Shown here one piece after another: positions 25,044-35,123 of a DNA stretch of 64,000 bases. The notes under the pieces are model-generated. The model ran no database searches. It saw only the letters and a list, made by a program, of their open reading frames with translations, and was not told the DNA's origin. The translations under genes and the position numbers were made by a program. How positions within the stretch are numbered: position 1 is the stretch's first letter; each line of letters starts with the position of its first letter. The stretch is from positions 2,161,566-2,225,565 of the forward strand of contig NZ_JAUFPK010000001.1 in NCBI RefSeq assembly GCF_030409225.1, in the 5' to 3' direction. The stretch is from Aquisalimonas lutea. Lineage in GTDB: Bacteria; Pseudomonadota; Gammaproteobacteria; Nitrococcales; Aquisalimonadaceae.

Positions 25044-28000
25044 ATGCCGATCAAGGGCCTGTCGACCGGACTGGTGGCCGACACGGGGCCGCCCGCCGGC
25101 GCCGAGACGGCCTTCACGGAAGGCGCCGATACGCTGGCGCACGTGCTGCTGGAAGGCGGCAGCCTGTCCGACGCCCTGTCGCGGATCTGTGCAGGCATTG
25201 ATTCGGAGCTCGGCGATGACGGCGTCCGCTCGACTGTCTGCCTGATCCGTGAGGGCCGTCTTTCGTACGTCGCGGGGCCCGGTATGCCCGGCGCCTTCTG
25301 GCGGGCCGTGAACGGCCTGCAGGTGGCCAGGCAGAGCGGCGCTTGCGGGCGCGCCGCGACGCTGGCCGAGCCCGTGTTCGTGGCCGATGTCCTCGACTCC
25401 CCTGCGTATGCGCGCTACCGCGAGCTGATCCGGCCCCTGGGTGTGGGCTCGGTCTGGGCCGTGCCGGTGCTCGACGGCTCGGGCCAGGTGCTGGCGACGG
25501 TATCGATGCACTTCCCGCAGCGCATGGATGCCCCTCCGGAAGGGGCGCAGGAGCCCATGCAACGGCTCGTGGGCCTGGTGCGCACGGCGCTGGTCATCGA
25601 GGAGCTCGGACAGCAGGGTGATCGGGACATCGCGGGGCTGCTGCGCTACATCCAGGGCAGCTCCATCGGCTGCATCGAGTGGGATCCCGATTTCCGGATC
25701 CGCTTCGGCAATCCCGCCGCGGCCGAGATGTTCAGCTACCTGCCGGATCACCTGATCGGCATGACCGGTGAGGACTTCCTGCTCCACGACAAGGATCGCA
25801 AGGGCCTGACCGCGATCAAGCAGGACATGCGCCGCGGCGGCATGCGGCACATGCACACCTATGCCCGCTGCCGGCGCAGCGACGGCGTCCCCATCTGGGT
25901 GGAGTGGTTCAACCTGGCGGTAACGGGCCGTGACGGGCGCATCACCGGCTTCCTGTCGCTGCTCAAGGATGTCACCGAGAGCACCCTGATCCGCCGGTAC
26001 ATGGACCGCGTCGCCTCGCTTCCGGAGGCCGGCGGCGGCTGGAGCTACCTCGACCATCTCGTGGAGCAGATCCGCAGCGTCATGGGGGCCGACGCGGCGG
26101 TGGTCGCGTCCGTGGACGCGAGCCGGAACGTCGCCCGGGTGCTTTCCGCGAGCGCGCGCGGCGCGCCCCTGGATATCGACTCCTACGCCCTTGCGGGCAC
26201 GCCCTGTGCGGAGCTGAACCATTGCGACGCCTGTGTCATCAACCACGAGGTGCAGGCCCGGTATCCCGACGATGAGCTTCTCACCCGGCTGGATGCACGG
26301 AGCTACGCCGGTGTCCGCCTGCGCGACGGCGACGGGCGGTCCGTCGGGCTGCTGGCGGTCGTCGGCAGGCATGCCCTGGGGCCGGTGGAACCGGTCCAGC
26401 GGACGCTGGAGCACGCGGCCGTCCGCATCCGTCTGGAGCTGCAGCGGCTCTGGGCGGAGCGCGATACGCGGCTGGCGGCTCTGGCCTTCGAGACCCACGA
26501 GGCGATCATGATCCTGGACCGGGACTACCGCTTCGTGCACGTCAACGACGCGTTCAGCCGCATGACCGGCTATCCGGCGGGCGCCGTCGTCGGCCACGGC
26601 CTGCGCCTGCTGCTGGGCGGCAGGCGTGGCGGCCCGGTGCGCCGGGATATCCAGGAGACGGTGCGTCGCAATGGTCGCTGGCACGGTGAGGTCTGGGCAC
26701 GCAGCCGGGACGGGGGGCAACGCCTCTACCGGCTGAGTCTGACCGCCCTGGAGGGGGCGGATGACCGGGACGCCCACTTCATCGGCAGCTTCCTGGACGT
26801 GACGTGGCACCGGGAGGCGGAAGAGCGCATCCATCGCCTGACCTTCGAGGACGGCGTGACGGGGCTGCCGAACCGGGCGTCGCTGCTGGGGCGCCTGGCG
26901 CGCAACAACGAGGTCCCGGCCAGGGGGCGCGGCGACGTCCTGATGGTCATGGACCTGGACGGCTTTCGTCGCGTCAACGAGGGCATGGGCTACGAGACGG
27001 CGGACTCGCTGCTGGAGATCCAGGCGGCGCGTCTCCGGGCCCTGGTGCCGGGGGCCGCCGCCGTGGCGCGGGTGGGGGCCGACGAGTTCGCCGTGCTGCT
27101 CAGCGGCGCCACGTTGCCGAAGGAGAGAAAGGCCTTCTGGGGCCGGGTTGCCGACGAAGCGGAGCGCCTGCGACGGGCCTTCCTGCAGCCGGTGGAAGTC
27201 AGCGGCACCATGGTGCAGTCGGGGGTCAGCATCGGGGTCGCCGTCATGGAAGCCGGGATGGACGATCCGTCGGCACTGCTGGGGCGCGCCGAGATCGCCG
27301 CGGGGCAGGCACGCCATCAGGGCGGCAACGGCGTGGCCTGGTTTGCACCGGAAATGGAGGCCGAGGCCAGCGAGCGCCGCGAGCTGGAGCGCGCGTTGCG
27401 GCAGGCGGTGGACGACGCGAGCATCGGCTTCTGCCTGCAGCCGCTGGTGAACGTCGAGGGCGGCATCACGGCCCTGGAGGTACTGGCCCGGTGGGAGTTC
27501 GACGGGGAGCCGGTGTCGCCGGCGAAGTTCATTCCCATCGCCGAGGCGTCCGGCCTCATCCGCCCCCTGGGGGCCCAGATTCTCCGGGCCGCTTGCCGGT
27601 GGCTCGCGGACTGGCATCGCGGCGCCCCGGAGCGGCCGCTGCCGGCGCTGGCCGTCAACGTCAGCGTCCGCCAGTTCCACGATCCCGATTTCGAGACCAT
27701 GGTGGCCGGGATCCTGGAGGAAAGCGGCCTGCCGCCCCGCGCCCTGCTGCTGGAGGTCACGGAGAGCCTGCTGGCGGACGAGGGCGACGGCGTGGTCGGG
27801 CGCATGAACCGGCTCCGGGACCTGGGCGTGCGCTTCGCCATCGACGATTTCGGCACCGGCTACTCCTGCCTTGCCTACCTGCGGCGGTTGCCCATCGACG
27901 AGCTCAAGATCGACGGCTCCTTCGTCGACGCCATGCTTCTCAGTCCGGAGGACGAGGAGATCGTGCGCACCATCATCGCCATGGCGCAGGCGCTGCGACT

Positions 28001-28130
28001 GAACGTGGTCGCCGAGCGGGTGGAGTCCCGGGACCAGGCCGAGCGCCTGCGCGAGCTGGGCTGCACCACCCTGCAGGGCTACTACTTCCACCGCCCGGCG
28101 AGCCCGGACGCCATCCTCGAGCATCTCTAG
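25044..28130 (+). CDS. Cyclic-di-GMP protein with GAF, PAS, degenerate GGDEF and EAL domains
   Basis: Large cytoplasmic sensor of 1028 residues with no membrane segments. Order: GAF (about 30-185), PAS (about 200-310), second GAF-like domain (about 330-480, containing CAELNHCDACVI, where the cysteines might bind a cofactor), second PAS (about 480-590), GGDEF (about 595-760), EAL (about 775-1028). The GGDEF signature is GADEF (about 677), probably weak or inactive as a cyclase. The EAL part is intact: EVLARWE (about 808), the NVSVRQF loop, LEVTES, DDFGTGYS, ELKIDGSF. Net phosphodiesterase activity is therefore likely. ATG 25044 is chosen with GGGGA upstream; a GTG at 24999 is also open. It is next to the flagellar block, consistent with a motility/biofilm switch. 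Confidence 0.88.
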   Translation: MPIKGLSTGLVADTGPPAGAETAFTEGADTLAHVLLEGGSLSDALSRICAGIDSELGDDGVRSTVCLIREGRLSYVAGPGMPGAFWRAVNGLQVARQSGACGRAATLAEPVFVADVLDSPAYARYRELIRPLGVGSVWAVPVLDGSGQVLATVSMHFPQRMDAPPEGAQEPMQRLVGLVRTALVIEELGQQGDRDIAGLLRYIQGSSIGCIEWDPDFRIRFGNPAAAEMFSYLPDHLIGMTGEDFLLHDKDRKGLTAIKQDMRRGGMRHMHTYARCRRSDGVPIWVEWFNLAVTGRDGRITGFLSLLKDVTESTLIRRYMDRVASLPEAGGGWSYLDHLVEQIRSVMGADAAVVASVDASRNVARVLSASARGAPLDIDSYALAGTPCAELNHCDACVINHEVQARYPDDELLTRLDARSYAGVRLRDGDGRSVGLLAVVGRHALGPVEPVQRTLEHAAVRIRLELQRLWAERDTRLAALAFETHEAIMILDRDYRFVHVNDAFSRMTGYPAGAVVGHGLRLLLGGRRGGPVRRDIQETVRRNGRWHGEVWARSRDGGQRLYRLSLTALEGADDRDAHFIGSFLDVTWHREAEERIHRLTFEDGVTGLPNRASLLGRLARNNEVPARGRGDVLMVMDLDGFRRVNEGMGYETADSLLEIQAARLRALVPGAAAVARVGADEFAVLLSGATLPKERKAFWGRVADEAERLRRAFLQPVEVSGTMVQSGVSIGVAVMEAGMDDPSALLGRAEIAAGQARHQGGNGVAWFAPEMEAEASERRELERALRQAVDDASIGFCLQPLVNVEGGITALEVLARWEFDGEPVSPAKFIPIAEASGLIRPLGAQILRAACRWLADWHRGAPERPLPALAVNVSVRQFHDPDFETMVAGILEESGLPPRALLLEVTESLLADEGDGVVGRMNRLRDLGVRFAIDDFGTGYSCLAYLRRLPIDELKIDGSFVDAMLLSPEDEEIVRTIIAMAQALRLNVVAERVESRDQAERLRELGCTTLQGYYFHRPASPDAILEHL

Positions 28131-28213
28131 GGAAACGCCGCGCTCCGTGCACAGCGGGCCCGAACCGTTGTAGCCTGATGCCCCGGGCAACGCTCTGACG
28201 CCGGAGGAAGCGC

Positions 28214-28879
28214 ATGACGGAGATGGTGACCATCACGGGTGTCTACCAGGGCCAGGTCCGCCCGATGGACGGCGACGGCCGGCCCACGGCCATCTACAAG
28301 GTGCCGGTGCGCGAGGCGGTGGCCGTGGACGATGCCGGGATCGAGGATGATCACCAGGGCGATGCGCGCGCCCACGGCGGCCCGGACCGGGCGCTGAGTC
28401 ATTACCCGGCGGAGCACTACGCCATCTGGGCGGAGCTCTACCCCGACGCGGCGTCGCTGCTCGGCCCGGGCGTGCTGGGCGAGAACATCTCCACCAACGG
28501 CCTGACCGAGAGGAACGTGCGCGTGGGCGACGTCTTTCGCATGGGGACCGCCGTGGTCGAGGTGAGCCAGCCCCGGCAGCCGTGCTGGAAGATCAGCCAG
28601 CGCCTGGAGATCCCGGACCTGGCCCGGGAAGTCGCGAGCACCGGCCGCTCCGGCTGGCTGTATCGCGTCCTGGAGCCCGGTTACCTGGGGCCGGGGGACG
28701 TGGCGGAACGGGTCGATACCGCGGCGCACGGCATTACCCTGGCGGACATGTGGGCGATCCACAACAGCACCCGGCCGTCCATCGAGGACCTGGAAGCGCT
28801 CGCCGAGCTGGACGTGCTCGCCGATTCCTGGCGCCGCCGCTTCGCCCAGCGCCTGGACTGGCTGCGCCGCCACGCGTAG
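28214..28879 (+). CDS. MOSC domain protein, YiiM type
   Basis: A 221-residue protein with a MOSC fold; such proteins handle sulfur or the molybdenum cofactor and include YiiM, linked to detoxification of N-hydroxylated bases. Visible markers are the early HGGPDRALSHYPAEHY, the GPGVLGENISTNGL strand, and the conserved Cys in RQPCWKIS (about residue 122). The C-terminal helical extension (about 170-221) is the YiiM-type tail. GGAGGAAGC precedes the ATG. It is followed by the COG3044 ATPase gene after 40 nt and may share its transcript. Confidence 0.85.
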   Translation: MTEMVTITGVYQGQVRPMDGDGRPTAIYKVPVREAVAVDDAGIEDDHQGDARAHGGPDRALSHYPAEHYAIWAELYPDAASLLGPGVLGENISTNGLTERNVRVGDVFRMGTAVVEVSQPRQPCWKISQRLEIPDLAREVASTGRSGWLYRVLEPGYLGPGDVAERVDTAAHGITLADMWAIHNSTRPSIEDLEALAELDVLADSWRRRFAQRLDWLRRHA

Positions 28880-28919
28880 ACCCTGACCGCAATCCGCGGC
28901 ATTTCCGACGGGAGGATGA

Positions 28920-30596
28920 ATGAAGCGCTTGCAGTCCCTGCTGCTCGGTATCGATGGCAAGGGCTACAAGGCCTACCGCCAGCTGACCGGGACGTACCGT
29001 TTCGACGACTTCCGGTTGCAGGTGGACCACGTCCAGGGAGACCCCTTCGCCAGCCCGTCGCGCATGCGTGCCGTCATGCCGTGGTCCGAGGCCGGCTTGC
29101 CGGACGGCGCGCGGGAGCCGGCGTCCCGGGAGCGGGCCGCGCGCGACTGGCTGGGCCGGGCCTTCCGCGAGGCGGCCCGTGAGACGCCGGACATCCGCAT
29201 CGATGCCGGCGGGCAGACCGTGCTCGACCGCACGGCGGTGCTGTTCACCGGCGACGGCGTGGAGCTGCGCTTCACGGTGAACCTCCCCGCCAAGGGGCGG
29301 ACGATCCTGGGCAAGACCGCCCGTGATCTGCTGTGCCGGACGCTGCCGCGGATCGTCCGGGCGACGCTGCGCCCGGAGTATCGTGATGACGACGCCCTCC
29401 GCGGGCACTGCGATACGGTGGAGGACCAGGGCGCCCTGCGGAGCAGCCTGGCGGAGGCCGGCCTGGTGGCGTTCGTGGCCGACGACTCGATTCTGCCGCG
29501 CCGCTCGGGCGTCGACGATCGCCCCCTGGAGGAAGCGGTCGCCTTTCGTGCACCGGAGTCGTTGCGGGTTACCCTGGACGCGCCCAACGCCGGAGCGATC
29601 GCCGGCCTGGGGATCCCCGCCGGGATCACGCTGGTGGTCGGCGGCGGTTTCCACGGCAAGTCCACCCTGCTCAGCGCTGTCCAGAACGGCGTCTACGATC
29701 ATCTCCCCGGTGACGGCCGCGACCGCGTGGTGGCCCGGGACGAGGCCGTCAAGCTGCGGGCGGAGGACGGCCGCGCCGTGCACGCCATGGACCTGTCGCC
29801 GTTCATCAAGGAGCTGCCGTTCGGCAAGTCCACGCGGGCGTTCTCCACGGCCCTGGCCTCCGGCTCCACCAGCCAGGCGGCGGCCCTCCAGGAGGCCCTG
29901 GAGCTGGGCGCCGATCCCCTGCTGGTGGACGAGGACACCTCGGCGACCAACTTCATGATCCGGGATGCCCGCATGCAGGCGCTGGTGGCCCGCGAGGAGG
30001 AGCCCATCACCCCGTTCGTCGACCGCATCGCCGAGCTGCGCGACCGGCTGGGCGTGTCCACGATCCTGGTGATGGGGGGCTCCGGCGACTATTTCGGCGC
30101 GGCGGATACGGTCATCCAGATGCACGACTACCAGCCCCGGGACGTCACGGCGGAAGCCCACCGGATCGCCCGTGAGTACGACACCGCCCGGCACATGGAA
30201 GCCCCGGAACCGCTGCGGGCGCCGCGCCCCCGCGTGCTGGCCACGCGTTCCGTGGATCCGGCGGGCAAGCGCGGCAAGCGCCGCGTCAAGGTGCGCGGGG
30301 TGGAGTCGCTGGAGTTCGGCGACGACGTGGTGGATCTGCGCGCCCTGGAGCAGCTGGTGGACCCGTCCCAGGTCCGCGCCATCGGGCTGCTCCTGCCGGC
30401 CGCGGGAGCAGCCGGAGTGGCGGACGTCGACGACGTGCCGGCCTGGTTCCGCGCACACCTGCAGCGCCCCTGGGAGGAGCTCACGGGGCGCCCGGACGGA
30501 GACCTGGTCCGCCCGCGGCTGGCGGAGGTCATGGCGGTACTGAACCGGCTGCGTTCCGCCCGGTTCCGGCCGGGGGCGACGCCACCGGGCGAGTGA
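28920..30596 (+). CDS. COG3044-type ABC-class ATPase, function unknown
   Basis: Cytoplasmic protein of 558 residues that matches the poorly understood family of predicted ABC-class ATPases. The family N-terminus GIDGKGYKAYRQLTGTY and the block DHVQGDPFASPSRMR are present. A Walker A-like VVGGGFHGKSTLL lies at about 239-251, a DEDTSATNFMIRD (Walker B plus D-loop type) at about 340, and TILVMGGSGDYFGAADTVI at about 380. No transmembrane partner is nearby, so it is not a transporter. It ends just before an SDR gene; the role of the family is not established. Confidence 0.85.
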   Translation: MKRLQSLLLGIDGKGYKAYRQLTGTYRFDDFRLQVDHVQGDPFASPSRMRAVMPWSEAGLPDGAREPASRERAARDWLGRAFREAARETPDIRIDAGGQTVLDRTAVLFTGDGVELRFTVNLPAKGRTILGKTARDLLCRTLPRIVRATLRPEYRDDDALRGHCDTVEDQGALRSSLAEAGLVAFVADDSILPRRSGVDDRPLEEAVAFRAPESLRVTLDAPNAGAIAGLGIPAGITLVVGGGFHGKSTLLSAVQNGVYDHLPGDGRDRVVARDEAVKLRAEDGRAVHAMDLSPFIKELPFGKSTRAFSTALASGSTSQAAALQEALELGADPLLVDEDTSATNFMIRDARMQALVAREEEPITPFVDRIAELRDRLGVSTILVMGGSGDYFGAADTVIQMHDYQPRDVTAEAHRIAREYDTARHMEAPEPLRAPRPRVLATRSVDPAGKRGKRRVKVRGVESLEFGDDVVDLRALEQLVDPSQVRAIGLLLPAAGAAGVADVDDVPAWFRAHLQRPWEELTGRPDGDLVRPRLAEVMAVLNRLRSARFRPGATPPGE

Positions 30597-30631
30597 ACAC
30601 CCCAGGAATAACCATCATCGGAGGAGATCCC

Positions 30632-31405
30632 ATGAACGACGAGCTGTTCGATCTTTCAGGCCGTGTCGCCCTGGTTACCGGGGCGTCCAGCGGTCTCGGG
30701 GCGCATTTCGCCCGGGTGCTGGCCGGTAACGGCGCCCGTGTCGTGGCGACGGCGCGCCGGGTGGAGCGCCTGCAGGAGCTCGTGGAGGGGATTGCCGCCG
30801 ACGGCGGCGAGGCCCGGGCCATTGCCATGGACGTCACCGACCCGGACAGCGTGCAGGCGGGCTTCGATGCCGCCGGGGAAGCCTTCGGCACGGTGGACCT
30901 GCTGGTGAACAACGCCGGCGTGGCGCAGCCGCGCTCGTTTCTCAAGACCACCGAGGCGGACTGGGACTACGTCATGGATACCAATCTCAAGGCGGCCTGG
31001 CGGGTGGCGCGCGCGGGCGCCGAGCGCATGAAGCAGGCCGGCCGGCCCGGCAGCATCGTCAACATCGCCTCGCTGCTGGGCCTGGGCGTGCAGTTCGGCG
31101 AGTCGCTGTATGCCACCTCCAAGGCCGGGGTGGTCCAGCTTACCCGCCACATGGCGCTGGAGCTGATGCGCTACGGCATTCGCGTCAACGCGATCTGTCC
31201 CGGCTACTTCGAGACCGAGATGAATCGGGACTTCTTCGCCTCGGACAAGGGCCAGGCCTACATCCGCGAGCACATTCCTGGCCAGCGCCTGGGCGACCTG
31301 CCGGAGCTGTCGGGTCCGCTGCTGCTGCTCGCCTCCGACGCCGGTTCCTTCGTCAACGGCGTAGCCCTGCCGGTGGACGGCGGCCACCTGCTGAAATCGC
31401 TCTAG
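30632..31405 (+). CDS. Short-chain dehydrogenase/reductase
   Basis: NAD(P)-dependent oxidoreductase of 257 residues with the classical SDR fold. The cofactor motif is TGASSGLGAH (about 16-25), NNAGVAQP is near 90, the Ser of NIASLLG, and the catalytic YxxxK is Tyr160-Ala-Thr-Ser-Lys164. The C-terminus is the usual FVNGVALPVDGGHLLKS. Arg residues after the second strand (ATARRVERL) suggest NADPH preference. ATG 30632 is chosen because GGAGGAG lies 6 nt upstream. The substrate is unknown; the family includes 3-oxoacyl and hydroxybutyrate-type reductases. It is convergent with acs. Confidence 0.88.
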   Translation: MNDELFDLSGRVALVTGASSGLGAHFARVLAGNGARVVATARRVERLQELVEGIAADGGEARAIAMDVTDPDSVQAGFDAAGEAFGTVDLLVNNAGVAQPRSFLKTTEADWDYVMDTNLKAAWRVARAGAERMKQAGRPGSIVNIASLLGLGVQFGESLYATSKAGVVQLTRHMALELMRYGIRVNAICPGYFETEMNRDFFASDKGQAYIREHIPGQRLGDLPELSGPLLLLASDAGSFVNGVALPVDGGHLLKSL

Positions 31406-31460
31406 CCGCAGCAAACCCGCCCGGCGGCCCTGGAGCCGCGGGGCGAGTCCTGCTTGCGCG

Positions 31461-31490
31461 GGTGCTCCCGGGGCGCTGCCCGGGAGCACC
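31461..31490. terminator. Hairpin between convergent SDR and acs genes
   Basis: GGTGCTCCCGG and CCGGGAGCACC form an 11-bp perfect stem around an 8-nt loop, symmetrical and placed between the two stops. No T run follows, so it may work as a bidirectional, partly Rho-assisted terminator. Confidence 0.55.
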
Positions 31491-31502
31491 ACGCTCCGCT
31501 CG

Positions 31503-33440
<1,938 letters not shown>

Positions 33441-33620
33441 GGGATGACTCCTCCTCTGGGATTGTACGGCCAGCGGCTATACCGCCGCGCCGCGTGTTCT
33501 TGGTCCTGCTACCGCCAAGCCTAGCACTCCGGCCGGGGCGTGCCGGAGACGCGCCGGCCGGGTGCCGCTCCCTGATGCGGGAGCGGGCGGGGTCTGGCGA
33601 ACGGATGCTTTTGCGCTTGC

Positions 33621-33636
33621 TGCGAAACGTGTGCCA
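33621..33636 (-). promoter_or_regulatory. Sigma-54 promoter for acs
   Basis: Minus strand TGGCAC-ACGTT-TCGCA has GG and GC 10 nt apart and one mismatch to TGGCAC-N5-TTGCA. The predicted start is near 33610, giving a leader of about 170 nt before acs. Confidence 0.75.
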
Positions 33637-33689
33637 CGTGTGAAACGCCCTTCTGGACAGGGAGTTACGGCTTTGCGGCCCTGGTTCCG

Positions 33690-33706
33690 TGTTACCGAGA
33701 GTAACA
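33690..33706. promoter_or_regulatory. Probable CbrB binding site upstream of acs
   Basis: TGTTAC-CGAGA-GTAACA is a perfect palindrome with a 5-nt spacer, centred about 88 bp upstream of the predicted sigma-54 start of acs. The half-sites equal those I recall for Pseudomonas CbrB at crcZ (TGTTAC-N14-GTAACA); the spacer is shorter here. It lies just after the cbrB stop codon. Confidence 0.65.
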
Positions 33707-33736
33707 TCGGCTGAGGTCCTGTGTAACGCGCGGCGG

Positions 33737-35080
<1,344 letters not shown>

Positions 35081-35123
35081 GAATCGGCTTCCTCCTGATT
35101 CGTGAACCGGGTCCCGTCCGGGC

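Noticed and set aside
25020-28190. Minus-strand open frame of about 1050 codons opposite the GGDEF/EAL gene
   Set aside because: His/Gln/Arg-rich composition typical of a third-codon-position shadow; the plus strand has clear domains.
33536-33590. GC-rich inverted repeats in the acs leader as a riboswitch
   Set aside because: Simple hairpins (for example GCTCCC/GGGAGC) without any known aptamer pattern.
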